From NCBI GenBank assembly GCA_026770025.1, contig JAMXDE010000009.1, positions 744,001 to 808,000 of the forward strand: 64,000 nucleotides of DNA, read 5' to 3'. The notes beneath the pieces were generated by a model. The model saw only the letters and a program-made list of their open reading frames with translations, had not been told where the DNA came from and ran no database searches. The stretch's first letter is position 1, and each line of letters begins with the position of its first letter. This DNA comes from Craspedostauros australis. Its lineage: Eukaryota > Bacillariophyta > Bacillariophyceae > Mastogloiales > Achnanthaceae. Positions 55,201 to 64,000 of the stretch are shown in pieces. The position numbers and the translations under genes were made by a program.

Positions 55201-55769
55201 ACGGGTTGGAACTGAACGTGTTCCAAGGCGCGGTGTCTGCCTTCAAGCAGGACGTCCGCAGCATGGAGAGGAAGAATCAGAAACTGAAGGTCAGCGGTTC
55301 TGGGGTGAGGAGCATCCTGAGCGTGGAACTCGACAATGTCGCCGCTGTGCAGAACCAGGCAATTCTGGAATCCACAGCCAGCCGTGGTGATATTCTGCAG
55401 CTCACGGAGGGTGGCAAGGCCACGATTGCGGGCTCGTCGTCGTCATTATCATCATCGCAATCACCTGCCGCTGCTGTGACCGGCACCAGTGATCAGCAAA
55501 GCCGTGGCGGCTTGGCTACAGCGCTATCTCGCTTACGCACGCGTCGTCAACGACGACAGGTACAGCAGGGGCCGCAAACCGAGACTGTGGAATCTAACAC
55601 CGCGCCGTTGGGAAAGAACAAAAAGGCTGCATTGAACATGATGAGCGTGATGGAGCAGAAGGACATGCGAGAAGAACGATCGTCGGACGACGCGTACTTC
55701 GAAGAACGTTGCGTCGGAGTGATGGGGGAAGCCCAGCACCGTGGTCGCTTGATGAGCTTCATTTACTAG
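49299..55769 (+). CDS. VPS8: VPS8 homologue, CORVET tethering subunit
   Basis: Intronless, 2156 residues from the ATG at 49299. The first 600 residues are low-complexity, with several repeated short blocks in which an Ile-Leu pair precedes an acidic Asp run (for example AILGEDDDDDEDGD, AILNSEDDDDDGD). From about residue 640 comes the beta-propeller: NLPTALAVNSRFIAIGTQNG, VILVFDLFE, VAGYTSGWIVLWD. From about 1170 is the conserved VPS8 helical region: YLNVFLDVLEPYILNDKLDY, IAPEAMAHFIEHC, then an alpha-solenoid (for example DSVYDYLSTHDNYRPEQCLE). In yeast and animals VPS8 binds Rab5/Vps21 and tethers early endosomes. The C-terminal RING-H2 finger of the usual protein is not seen; the frame ends in a basic/Ser-rich tail. 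Either the RING has been lost or it lies in an exon I have missed. Confidence 0.92.
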   Translation: MDIQAILDETDSSQSSVGMNPSSQSYAYASGGGRHEMGLGLDLSGVSNADAADPIASGAAVGGRQDYGRGSDGHVKMQYSNALEAAMRRTTSNMVPPQNPNQHAAPLHVSTAGHNRSRPAPVDTYTRQISALTTSSFGPTACVDLEQILQEDDDDDDDDDDDLDNDEWRRSRMVSDLPTASSYNPYTANTAAKPAAAAYENAPPTTITQTRHNAEDWDVLQAILGEDDDDDEDGDAHAHAHKSANGGNHRMTHDDDDSDDDIRAVLNRAKWSASFADDNDADDDDDDPVHVYSLSEWKKNANLSANGEPSHYSSHILDAILNSEDDDDDGDLGFGTGTDLKSGMQFNAGQAGDQSWKQPIQGHHGTLASPNGLVRSVSNHSFTTDIDNSTLATTEQHGLLPVDHPHAINSAHVNTEMDISAISVGGASSSAFGLPTTNIGGMQLDSTIDAAAALRSAASPIKAMGGRHAGLSTLSPMASPSPSMRGTNAQAEAELSESELREASKRSLEIARLYEQKLMKSGHRDIVSPLMVKRRLKPRVELPTKQRLSERRIDPVKSNAPSGGASASKGNASGVNRAAARLLTVSTTTATPGSGQSSSTIPASSLNMPKFNFSGVLDENMMPGIHKELIKNQAAYGSLHSTNLPTALAVNSRFIAIGTQNGVILVFDLFEVLRHSLGATRSGISNNDSSNAFSIRKAGSVTSIDLNSSNADVLVAGYTSGWIVLWDIIKGTVIRTCADVHASPLSTVRFSATDFRIVSVDAAGLVNKVTFTKNMLWNSYSYDTECLLDGTAGQILAMDVLTPLNVLMQNQASSSKTLQDLAKTRSYEPLKHLVLIALSSERSSFAVAVEPTVNVLHRWSKPPQERVDPLEPSNHSGVEDGSSVSAGKGKGTSPTDNDAGTDAGRNRSTYLPCLSWGWALVQGGGNTLTPILARSWGCCIQLLRASYPMLEDDELAGADGPAMPDVEQWPAFGLQDEFEVSSPVVAMKWLNDRSLIYLTINNEFTVVDTVMMTLLERLDFSGLQLTYAEFRLSKSIGRKDSGLSSKSQSIGGDTRPLCATFQNSIQSWDDRLLVLCQSDVKTVSIVGAKRRISALEQDGEWLEALALALNHYENTIKSQENRRRNPTGRNSLSQHPEFSKGALKSEDEEWIAKLLIRYLNIAMENAPDAQPIVAGEHFLDLATSHFQMLAGVCMEYCVVTRRLDLLFGPIFHRFHSVGYLNVFLDVLEPYILNDKLDYIAPEAMAHFIEHCRATNGIATVERCLLHMNVTIMDFDSILGLLRANEMYSALFYVFNQGLNDYTTPLEILMEKIFDAADTSNLHRSSRRLDGVPNNELQHVGYKAIAYLQSCFQGRTFPQDADITPKERIQTLRPELLRLLLQEQFTPSPNIKAHQPVIGSRALRYPYTQILIMVDPIAMFQTMAMALDAPDSEFRAESNFESIGGWEIEVDGSTEIAGDGDGDGGGSSANKIPDRQQVVSMFLSIILPENADDESKLPTQSITALPKPSIFQARSTVNAFLDFLAEYLMKGVVRVNKVVAFMILERMAKRYEACTDASGRQHAQGRIISLITALPRNSYETDEVLGLVEKSGIHRAALILHQEGASSWHDGMHPERQARHFQAAIDSYLEDEDESFRLEVFAYAKKECPGSTDVESNFDAAFEPKTLRDALAFKLRDLVRLSPLMTAELVSELFVEDLEKVIGLLDNTDSGKVQFMFLQTIISGELNQKDSVAGSVLTAQLTTGHHHRYLELMADLYPDSVYDYLSTHDNYRPEQCLELCQRRNIADASAYLLERMGNVTSALQLILQTLESRMMNLKRTVRGLGTDFFRQHSATLSASRWRKSKASSMELYGKQEKDVEGVKKILIVALDLCERNSGSFNSQTEHGSQLWFNVLDRLINAKSFLRLTKEQPSHAGVISGVLGDLLRLTMQRMVSSVPLPDLVRKVTSDHSGSDIGELRQLVSSLLSTYGLELNVFQGAVSAFKQDVRSMERKNQKLKVSGSGVRSILSVELDNVAAVQNQAILESTASRGDILQLTEGGKATIAGSSSSLSSSQSPAAAVTGTSDQQSRGGLATALSRLRTRRQRRQVQQGPQTETVESNTAPLGKNKKAALNMMSVMEQKDMREERSSDDAYFEERCVGVMGEAQHRGRLMSFIY

Positions 55770-56171
55770 TGGTCAATTTTGCTGCTGTGATTTCTGATTG
55801 GGTAATACAAGTATACCGATTATGCGAGCTGAGACTGTCAATGATCCAATCCTCGCGAAAATAAATACAGTGTCTGCATGTTGAGAGTTTCGCTGCTTGG
55901 ATGACATTTCGAGTTGATCATGCCCAAATAGGGGAGAATGATGATTCCATTATGGTATAGTAGATTGTATTGTGTACTCCATGCCAGTGCGTGTCTTGGT
56001 GCGTTACTGCCGCGTGCGACCTGTGGGAACGTTGTGAAAAGTGGGTGATGTCCTCATTCGTTGGAAAAGCGAGCGACGGCCTGTGCATGAGTGCATTTGT
56101 ATCCTCATACGACCTAAGATGCACACTTTGCACGCTTGGCAAAGGCTACCTGTGCGCAGAAGAAGCGAAGC
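55770..56171. other. Intergenic between convergent genes
   Basis: About 400 bp between the 3' ends of the VPS8 and CNOT10 genes. AATAAATA at 55859 could be a polyadenylation signal for VPS8. No gene is seen. Confidence 0.5.
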
Positions 56172-59100
56172 TCAGCTACGAGAACCGAGTAACAACTTCA
56201 ATGCGGCAGATGTATCTCCTGCTCTGAGCATGCAATACATGAGCGCTTGCTGTCCTTCCGAAAAGATTGGACGATTGGGTCCAGCGCTTGCGGAAGCCTC
56301 TTCTGTTTCTGTTTGTGCGTTTGCGGACGTTGCCCATTCTTTGGCGGCTTTCGTGTCACCCATGTGAGCCGAAATGACACTGGCCGTCGATCGTAGCATT
56401 TGTTGTGCCTTTCCCAGTCGAATTCTGGAAATTCCATCTCCAACTCCTGCGTCTGCTTGCTTCTGCTGCTGCTGTTGCTTTTGATCTTGTGGGTCCATGT
56501 TTGTCCCAGCCAAAGCCGATGCCAAGCGGTCGATAGCAGCCTCATCCATTGTGGAACCATCACCCGCCAGGTACTGCATAGCCTTGCCGGGATCACCCAG
56601 CATGCAGCAAGCCTCCGCCGCGTACATTCGTGCTGTGGACACTTGACGTTGGTCTACACCACTCGTGTCCATATTCGTCTCCGTAGTTGTATGGGTGGTG
56701 CTATCTAGCACTGCCATCGACATCACATGTTCGGCATGTTGTAGAGCCTCGTGGTACTGCTGCAGCTCGAGGTGCACATACGACAGCGACAAATGAGCTG
56801 CGATCTTTCCAGCAATATCGACATGCTTCGAACGGTATTTCTTCTCATCAACATTTTCCGCATCTGCTAGAGTGGTATTCGAATTTGGCTGTTCACCACG
56901 ACGAGAGTGCAGTTGCAACGCCTTCTCCAAAGCAAGCCGCGCACGTGGCAATGGTCGAGATCTGACCCGCTCAATATCACCCGCGGTGCCCAAACGAAGA
57001 GAAGCACCGTTCGAGTTGTCTTCGTCGCCACCATGATTGCTGTCGCCATCGTGATTGCTTCCCATTTTGTTGGCCATGGTGGATTTCAACAGAATGCCGG
57101 ATCCGGTTCCAACCACGCTCGCGAATGCAGCTGTGCCGTCCTGCTGCTGCCGTTCTTTCTGCCGATTGCCATGATGGATGCCGATACAAAACTCGCCCAA
57201 GCGAAGCCAGCATCGCGGTTGCTGCGCAAACGTGCTTTGAGAGTACCGCAGGCAGATGGACATGCATTCGTACGCAGATTCAAAGCGTTGGCAACGTGCA
57301 GCACAGAGCGCCGAATTGTACAGAATGAGCAGGGTTGGATCGGGACGCGCGGTGCCATCGGGTGCGAACGTGGCAAGGCTGCTGCTGCCTGCTTGCGGGT
57401 CGTTGGTGCCAGCGCCAGAACCATTCTCGATGTGACCGGTCTTCTCGTGGTTGCCATCCCCGCTTTGAGTGGCATGTGCGTCTGTTCCATCTGATACCGT
57501 CGATGACATTGACGACCAAGCCGCCGCATCACGCAATGCCTTGGACAAAGTGTGCAGGGCGAGGAATCGCTTGCCGTGGGTTTGATACACCAACGCCAAG
57601 TTGTTGGCATGCAGTGCATCATAGTACGAAGAGGATGGAACATCGGCTGCGATTGTGGCTTCGTTGCCATTGACGTCAACAATGCTGGTGTTGCCATGCT
57701 CCACCGGCAACGATGCCTGAGCCTCGGCACATAGAATGAGGGATTTTTTGACATTGCCCTTGAGCTGCTCGACGTTTGCCTTGAGATTGAGCGCCGTTTG
57801 CTGCTGTGCCTGTAGGACACGCGACAAGTCTGTTGCGTTCGTGCCGTTCCGAGCAGAGCCCGCTGCTGGTCCAGGAATCATGGTGATGGAAGTTTCGGCG
57901 TTGACAGTCGTTGCGTTTGGAACATCCTCCATCGACAAAACGGAGGAGTTCCCACCCAGAGAGAGCGCATCCGGAGCTGATGACGATGTGGCGGACGATG
58001 GTCGAAGCTTCTGCTGAAAGATCTCCATGGCCTGCTTGAGTTCCTTCCTCGCTTGCCGCACGTTGGATTCCTGGATGCGCGATGGCTTCTGCCGATCTGC
58101 AAACTCGACGCGGCTCCTGTACAGGCTGACTTGGAATTTGAGCTGGTGCGAGGCTTCATTGGCCGTCGCTAGCTTCCCCAGCCAATCTAGAACAGCCGAT
58201 GCCGTCAACGTGTTTTCCGAAGGTCCTCCGTTCTTCGTCGTTGATGATCTGGCGTGAACACCTAGTGGATTTCCAAGAGAGACATGCAACAGATTCTCCA
58301 AGTACAGGAAGCCCAACCGTGATCCCACCGCCACGAGCGCGTTGGGGAAGTCGCCATCAGCCTGCTGCTGTCCACCTTTCTGCTGCTGCGATTGCTGCTG
58401 CCGTTGGTTCTTTTGGTCTGCGTGCGATTGCATGATGGATGTGAGCTGGTCATGGCACAATTGCAAGGATTCCTTGACATGCCCCTCCGTGTGCATCATG
58501 AGAGCACGGTTGTAGCTCAGGATGAACGAATTGCGACGTCGCTTGCGTCCCATGGGACGTGGTTGATAGTCAGCCGGAGGATCGTGGGATGCGGCTTGGC
58601 GACCGTCGTTGCTTTTGGCGTTTCCTTTGCCCTTCCTCTTGCCCTTTGCATGGCCTCCGCCTGTGCCACCAGATGTGTCCATGCCGCTGCTGCCATCATT
58701 GATGTCAGAATCAGTGTCAACAGCAGCATCCACTCCCACGATGCTCACATTTTCCGAATCCACCCTCGGAGAGTGCTGCGTCTCCCAGCTTCGGAGCCTC
58801 CGCTGCAGGTTGGCCACTCTAGGTCTCTGCTTGCCGCTCCCGGTTGATGACTGCGACGCAATCAAGTGCGTGAGGATGGCTCTGTTGTAGTCAGCGGCAG
58901 CATTCGGAGATGCTGAATCCGGAGTCGATTGGCCATCCACATTTTTGGCTGCCTTGTTGGCTGCCTTGTCTCCGTGCGTGCCGTTTCTGACGCTTCCGCT
59001 CTTCTTGCCACTCGCAAACTTATTGGACGCCTTGCCATTGCTGCTCTTGCTGCCATCGGATCCTCCTTCTCCATTCCCCCGCGTCCCAGCATGCTCGAGC

Positions 59101-59237
59101 TGCCCCGCATTGAGGCGACTTAGCGCAACCTGAGGATCTCCAAGGGAGTAGAACAAGTCGGACACAGTCATCGGACGGTCGTCGCTCTCATCCTGCTCAA
59201 GGCCCGAGCTCCCGCTCCTCCCCCGTTGGCCTTTCAT
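56172..59237 (-). CDS. CNOT10: CNOT10 homologue, CCR4-NOT complex TPR subunit
   Basis: Intronless, 1021 residues from the ATG at 59237, which is the first ATG; the frame is open a further 10 codons upstream. The N-terminus is low-complexity. ADYNRAILTHLI near residue 115 and NSFILSYNRALMMHTEGHVK, with ESLQLCHDQL, are TPR-like helices. Then LGFLYLENLLHVSLG, YYDALHANNLALVYQTHGKR (residue about 540) with FLALHTLSKALRDA, LLILYNSALCAARCQRFESAYECM, and RCWLRLGEFCIGIHHG are the blocks I recall from CNOT10. Three Ser/Gly/Gln-rich inserts lengthen it compared with the animal protein (about 740). CNOT10 with CNOT11 docks on the NOT1 N-terminus of the deadenylase complex that controls mRNA decay. Expected cytoplasmic. 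The family call is good, but residues outside TPRs are poorly conserved. Confidence 0.87.
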   Translation of the reverse strand: MKGQRGRSGSSGLEQDESDDRPMTVSDLFYSLGDPQVALSRLNAGQLEHAGTRGNGEGGSDGSKSSNGKASNKFASGKKSGSVRNGTHGDKAANKAAKNVDGQSTPDSASPNAAADYNRAILTHLIASQSSTGSGKQRPRVANLQRRLRSWETQHSPRVDSENVSIVGVDAAVDTDSDINDGSSGMDTSGGTGGGHAKGKRKGKGNAKSNDGRQAASHDPPADYQPRPMGRKRRRNSFILSYNRALMMHTEGHVKESLQLCHDQLTSIMQSHADQKNQRQQQSQQQKGGQQQADGDFPNALVAVGSRLGFLYLENLLHVSLGNPLGVHARSSTTKNGGPSENTLTASAVLDWLGKLATANEASHQLKFQVSLYRSRVEFADRQKPSRIQESNVRQARKELKQAMEIFQQKLRPSSATSSSAPDALSLGGNSSVLSMEDVPNATTVNAETSITMIPGPAAGSARNGTNATDLSRVLQAQQQTALNLKANVEQLKGNVKKSLILCAEAQASLPVEHGNTSIVDVNGNEATIAADVPSSSYYDALHANNLALVYQTHGKRFLALHTLSKALRDAAAWSSMSSTVSDGTDAHATQSGDGNHEKTGHIENGSGAGTNDPQAGSSSLATFAPDGTARPDPTLLILYNSALCAARCQRFESAYECMSICLRYSQSTFAQQPRCWLRLGEFCIGIHHGNRQKERQQQDGTAAFASVVGTGSGILLKSTMANKMGSNHDGDSNHGGDEDNSNGASLRLGTAGDIERVRSRPLPRARLALEKALQLHSRRGEQPNSNTTLADAENVDEKKYRSKHVDIAGKIAAHLSLSYVHLELQQYHEALQHAEHVMSMAVLDSTTHTTTETNMDTSGVDQRQVSTARMYAAEACCMLGDPGKAMQYLAGDGSTMDEAAIDRLASALAGTNMDPQDQKQQQQQKQADAGVGDGISRIRLGKAQQMLRSTASVISAHMGDTKAAKEWATSANAQTETEEASASAGPNRPIFSEGQQALMYCMLRAGDTSAALKLLLGSRS

Positions 59238-60167
59238 GGTGCTGCCGCTGTCCTCCAGTGCGCCCAATCGACCGAGTTACGGTGTCTAGAAGTCTGCGCT
59301 TTGTAGCCTCGTCCGCACCCGCTCGCCATGGTCGGTTCCTCCTCCACACGCACAAACACGCGTGTTGGCAAACAGCCCCAACACGACCCCCACAAAACAC
59401 CCACAAAACACCCGCAACGCACAGAGTCCCAAAATCGGAAAAGATCGACAACCACGTTCCACACAAAACGAAGCAAAACAAAACGGATCCCATCGCCAGG
59501 ACAGCCAGGGAGGACAAATTTGAAATAGTCGTGGTTTAGTCGGTCACAAAACATCTCAACTGTCCGACAAGCGCACATGGAGCACCACACCTTGGTCGTT
59601 TCAATCCCGTAAGGCCATTTGCGAAATCGCGACTCGTTTCTTGACATGACGTCAGCATGTTCAACGCTATTCAGGGGTCAAATGAGTCATACAGTGCTCG
59701 CTCTGAATCAAGAAGTCTGTCCGTGTATACGGTGAAGATTCCGAAATTTGTCCGTTGGGCGAAGACGAGGACGGTACGAACACACCGACAATGACCATCA
59801 CCGTCGCCGCCACCACCGCTGCGGAAGAGACTGCCGTTCACGTGCTTTCCCCATCCAGGTTGTCTGCTGTTGCGTTCTTTGTTGGGGGCATCCACTCTGT
59901 GTGTCGGCATTGAAGTGACCATCACAACTGCAAGGCGGAAGAATCGCCATTACAAATACAACGAGCTACAGTCACGTTGGTTCGTCTCAGAATTGGATTC
60001 AGCTGAATAGCATCGTCGCACTCGAACGGTCATCATTGTACAGGGGCCATTTCTCCACGTGAAGGAAACAACAGAGCACCTTCGATCACACATACGTGTA
60101 CGACTACGGGTACGAGCACTTCACGAGCACAGCAGGTACTGCACACAAACAGGCACAATCAGGCACA
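59238..60167. other. Shared upstream region of divergent genes
   Basis: 930 bp between the starts of CNOT10 (minus) and the ERV-PDI gene (plus). No supported gene; short overlapping frames only. Contains ACAAAAC-type repeats near 59390-59480. Confidence 0.5.
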
Positions 60168-62282
60168 ATGCCGCGACGATCATGGGTCGGGTCGCTCGAC
60201 ATGTACCGCAAGGTGCCTGTCGATCTTATGGAAGGCACGCAGCGTGGTTCCATTCTCAGTTACGTCGCATTGGGAAGCATGATCTTTCTCTTCGCCATGG
60301 AAACCAGATCTTTCCTTACCACCAAGTGAGTATCGCACAACGCGAGAGAGCATAATAGTGTGCATACTATGAGGCTCTCCATTGCATGGTGGGCAGAGTA
60401 CCATAGAGCACATCATAGCAACGGCGAGACTGACTCTCGTTGTTGCATTCAATCGAAACCTTGTGAGCGCAGTGTTGAATCACGGAGTTCGGCGTCGCCT
60501 CCTTCTCACACAATTGTCTCCACGACTCTCTATTCATTTGTATTATATTATACTGAACTCGATGGTGTTATCTCCGATGATGGGCAGGATCGTCACCGAT
60601 CTGCAGATGGACCGTAGCGAGGATCCTCGCATTCGTTTGAATTTCAACATCACCATGATGGACCTCAAGTGTGACTTCGCAGTGGTGGACGTGGTCAGCG
60701 TTCTAGGAACGGATCAAAATGTGTCGGCACATGTAACGAAATGGCAGATCGATGCAGGCGGTGTGCGTCAACGATACCAGGGACGCAACCGCAACCAGAA
60801 GGACATTGTGCTCTACGACTCCGCCATCACGGAAACGCTGGAGGAGATGCATGCCGATGGTGAAGATGCGATCAGTTTGGACGAGACCACGTTGGAGTAC
60901 GCCAAACACAATCACGATTACGTCTTCGTGGACTTTTACGCCCCGTGGTGCAGCCATTGCCGCGATTTGGCACCGACTTGGGAAGCATTGGCGGAAGTCA
61001 TGGACGAAGCCGCGGAGCACAACAAGGAGCATCTGGGCCAGACCTACACGGAGCTGGATTACGAGAAGGCCGAGAAGGTGGCATTTCCTGTCCTCGTCGG
61101 AAAGGTAGATTGCGTGAGCCATGCCAACCTGTGCAACAACGTCGAGTTCATCCGTGCGTACCCCACCCTGCGTCTGTTTGTGGACGGAAAGCGTTGGGGC
61201 GGAGGCGACTACATGGGCCATCGCACGGTGGCGGACATGGCAGACTGGCTGCAGCACGTGGAGACGGAGCATCACGAGCTGCTGGGACGCAGCGAAGGAT
61301 TCAAGCATCTTCATCATCTCCATGAAGGTAAGCATCTACTCTATCTTTCACCCAATCGCCAATGTTTCTTGAGGGATGGGGGGAAAAGAGAGTACTGGTA
61401 TGCATGCGCGTGTATGCGAAGTTGATGAAGAGATGGAACCCACGCACCAGAATCCACCGCATCTCTCCGATCTTTACAACAGTTGCATGGTCATCCTCAC
61501 CGAAACTCATTGCGTACTCGACTCCACTTGATTCTCAATGATTCCTTCACTCTGCACTGCTGTGTTCTGGTCCCAACCATCGATCGTATGCCGCAGTCAC
61601 GAAGGAGCTCGTCTCGAAGGGAGAAGGATCTGAGGGAGAGAAACAGTGGAGCGACAAGATCCTCCGTCAGAAGAAGAGGCTGCGGAATCAGTGGGTTGAC
61701 GAGGATCATCCCGGTTGCCAGATCTCTGGACATCTGCTGCTGGATCGTGCGCCTGGAAACTTCCACATCCAGGCACGCTCCAAGAGCCACGACCTGGCAG
61801 CACACATGACCAACGTCTCGCACGTCGTTCATTCTCTGTACATCGGCGATCCAATCGGTCAAAAACGCATCCAGGATGGCCAGGCCAATGTGCCCGACTC
61901 AGTGGCAAGCAAGATCACGCCCATGAACGGGATGGTGTACCCAACCTACGACCTGCACGAGGCGTACCATCACTACCTGAAGGTCGTGTCCACCAACGTG
62001 GACGGTTTGGCCATTGGAAAGCGCAAGCTGAAGGTGTATCAGATCATGGAGAACTCGCAGCTTGCGTACTACCGCAACGACATCATCCCAGAGGCCAAGT
62101 TCATCTTCGACCTCTCCCCAATAGCTGTCTCGTACCGCAAGGAAAGCGGCCACTGGTATGACTACATGACCAGCATCATGGCCATCGTGGGAGGCATCTT
62201 CACCGTCGTCGGTATGGTGGAGGCCAGCATCCACACGGTGCTTACCACAACGCGCAGCCGTCGCTCTTCACCTTACCGATAA
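60168..62282 (+). CDS. ERV41/46-type cargo receptor fused to a PDI (thioredoxin) domain
   Basis: Exons 60168-60325, 60588-61327 and 61597-62282 (527 residues); introns 262 and 269 nt. Joins: ACCAA/GTGAG to GGCAG/G, reading TTK-IVTDLQMD, and GAAG/GTAAG to GCAG/TC, reading HE-VTKELVSK. MYRKVPVDLMEGTQRGSILS and the TM segment about residues 30-48 form the ERGIC N-terminal part. IRLNFNITMMDLKCDFAVVD and DVVSVLGTDQNV are ERV-family blocks. A thioredoxin domain is inserted next, with APWCSHCRDLAPTWE (CxxC near residues 174-177). The C-terminal ERV lumenal domain includes CQISGHLLLDRAPGNFHIQA and SHVVHSLYIGDP. A second TM segment near the end (IMAIVGGIFTVVGMVEASI) completes it. This is the layout of plant PDI-C (PDIL5-3/5-4) proteins, which cycle between ER and Golgi. 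Predicted role: oxidative folding linked to cargo transport. Confidence 0.92.
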
Positions 62283-64000
62283 ATCCGTATCTAGAGTACT
62301 TCGCTGTATTACGACCTATTGTTCTCAACAGAGATGCCTTCTGGGGATAGTGAACAACCTGCCTCTCTGTGGGCGTCTTCCACCAAGAACTTTGTGACGA
62401 TTGAACCGGACAAGGAGAAGCCGATTCAGCGAACGCACAGATCATTCTGCCTCTGCAACTAGGGACATGGGATCTCGCGTTCTCATGATCTTCGGACGGC
62501 CCGCTGTGCGCTGTCTTGGGTTGTACTGCCTCTCCAGAGAGTCTTGGGGGGCAGTCCAAAATGCAATAATTTTCTCTATTTCATAGCGTTTCAGTCGTAA
62601 ATCGCTTGTTCATGTCAAGTTTCTACCCTCGACGAAATAGCATGGAATTTTCGTTCTTTCTTGGATAATTCGTGCTGTTTCCCCAAAATTCACCCGAGTT
62701 GCTTTCGCTCTTCGTGATTGCTCCTTTTCCCCACGTTACACTGTGTCGGTGTTTGCTACGCGTATTTTCATCTCCGATCCACACAAAACAAGGCTGTTGT
62801 CTTGGGCCAGCACAGAGCACACAAAACTCACAACCCCAACACTCTCCACAGAGATCATTGCTCCACAGAGATCGTTGCTCCACAGAGCATTTTGTTCCTG
62901 TTGCAATCACAATCACAATCACAACCACAATATCAGCACAAAATCGAACAGTGCTAAGTACGTTACTCCCGTAGCCCCCACTATGTATAAATTTCACTTG
63001 TGTTCGGTTCAGCAATCGCATCGCCTGTAGCTCAATGGTAGAGCACCAGTAATTCTAACTGAGGTTCCAGGTTCGAATCCCGGCATGGTACTTTGCTTTT
63101 GCTCACCCCTTGTGATTTTACGATAGTGCTCTAATACACAACAGGTACACCAACATCACCACTGCAACAGTGTTTTGTCCATGGATTATTCCTGTGTGCG
63201 ATGCAACTGGAATTCATGTTCCAACAGTTCTTCCTGCACCAGCAATGATGTCCGGTGAATTAGTTGCCTGGTTGCCACTGTGCCACAGCAACAATGGAAT
63301 GCTTGGCTGTAGTTCGTCACATGCCTCAATTTGTGTTCGATACACATTGTGTTCACCCATCATGCAGATCGGACACGTGGACTTCCTGTGGGTGGCTGCA
63401 TTCCCTCCACACACATTACCGTCCATTTGTTTGCACTCCTTGTCCTGGTTTCCAGATGACGAGGACCGCCATGGCAGGATCGCAACCAAGGTGATTCTGT
63501 CCACACCTTCTTCTTTTCTCTGGATTTCAGTGCCCTTCTTTTGTTGTTGTCAGGTGGGTTGGTACAGCCATTCGTTCCTTTGTTGACATGTCCATGACTA
63601 TCTTTGTTGTTGGGAATGAGGTTCATGTGCATGCTCGTATTGTCGGTCCTGTTGAGATCATCAACATACAGTGGGGCATTTTAGTGTCGACCTTCTAGGC
63701 AACGCAAAACACTCCCAAGCTAGTGGGGATGCCATGCTCCTTTTTGTACATCCGCATTATCTACATGCCACCCTCAAACTAAGTGCATTGCAGTGAACAG
63801 CTAAACATGCATTGTGTTGTGGAACCATAACAGTGTTGTGTTGGCCATTCGTGCTACATGGTTGTTGTAGTCTTTTCTCTGGAGGTGCCTGTGTTGTTTT
63901 CCGTTTTCCTTCTCACAGCATGGGTGCTTGCACATGCATGCACGCTCTTCCGCAATTTCCTGACAGCCACAACAAACTCCATTGCGGGTAGCACCAACGC
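62283..64000. other. Intergenic to window end, tRNA-like sequence inside
   Basis: 1.7 kb after the ERV-PDI gene. Apart from the tRNA-like sequence at 63022 it shows only short overlapping frames. It is T-rich with repeats of TTGTTGT near 63540-63620. No gene is supported. Confidence 0.5.
63022..63090 (+). pseudogene. Degenerate tRNA-like sequence with intact A and B boxes
   Basis: TAGCTCAATGGTAGAGCA (D arm, A box) at 63028-63045 and GGTTCGAATCC (T arm, B box) at 63070-63080 match pol III internal promoters, and a TTTT lies at 63097-63100. The D stem GCTC/GAGC pairs. The anticodon arm pairs four bases around AATTCTA, but the loop lacks U33. The T stem CCAGG/CCCGG has an A-C clash, and the acceptor strands (TCGCCTG and CATGGTA) mostly fail to pair. 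It is therefore more likely a tRNA pseudogene or tRNA-derived element than a working tRNA; Arg(TCT) or Glu(TTC) would be the nearest anticodon readings. Confidence 0.5.

Noticed and set aside
1-64000. CRISPR arrays, bacterial operons, ribosomal RNA
   Set aside because: No regularly spaced repeats, no ribosome-binding-site-linked gene strings and no rRNA-like segments were seen; the gene structure is eukaryotic.

Overview
The window looks like nuclear DNA of a photosynthetic stramenopile, most likely a diatom. The grounds are: genes with short GT-AG introns on both strands; several proteins whose N-termini read as signal peptide, an A-F-like cleavage site and then a transit peptide (the pattern for complex plastids with four membranes); a single-domain HSF-type transcription factor; two proteins with the CGRGK...NHxGN domain (DUF6824) that is abundant in diatoms; a cyclin of the expanded diatom type; and a Copia retrotransposon with hallmarks of diatom CoDi elements. 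The species cannot be named from sequence alone.

Layout. 1-12 kb: three genes for probable thylakoid-lumen proteins (a cyclophilin at 1.1-1.9 kb, a small unknown protein at 8.5-9.0 kb, a DUF4336 protein at 9.9-12.1 kb), each with a plastid presequence plus a twin-arginine signal. Between them lie a membrane-anchored FAD oxidoreductase-like gene, an unrecognised 427-residue gene and a doubtful small two-exon gene. 12.1-21.5 kb is gene-poor apart from the HSF gene. 21.5-26.8 kb is an almost pristine Copia element on the minus strand, inserted 59 bp before the start codon of an NAD(P)-binding protein gene. 28-31.4 kb: a small secreted cysteine-rich protein and DUF6824 gene A (three exons). 33.9-41.8 kb: a PPIL4-like spliceosomal cyclophilin/RRM protein, a cyclin and a type II membrane glycosidase-like protein. 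44.4-45.7 kb: DUF6824 gene B, a paralogue of A with the same exon structure. 46-62 kb: a plastid-directed NOG1-like GTPase, a VPS8 homologue (CORVET tethering), a CNOT10 homologue (CCR4-NOT) and an ERV41/46-PDI fusion of the early secretory pathway. A degenerate tRNA-like sequence lies near 63.05 kb.

The host genes do not form one pathway; they are typical scattered eukaryotic single-gene units. The most notable thing found is in the retrotransposon. The 14 nt directly after its 5' LTR, where a tRNA primer-binding site should be, lacks the usual TGG and is perfectly complementary to 14 nt inside the LTR. This suggests Tf1-like self-priming of reverse transcription. Its gag and pol are in one frame separated by a single TGA, and pol runs through most of the 3' LTR. 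Splice junctions given here were read by eye from GT/AG, phase and family alignment, and are not backed by transcript data.
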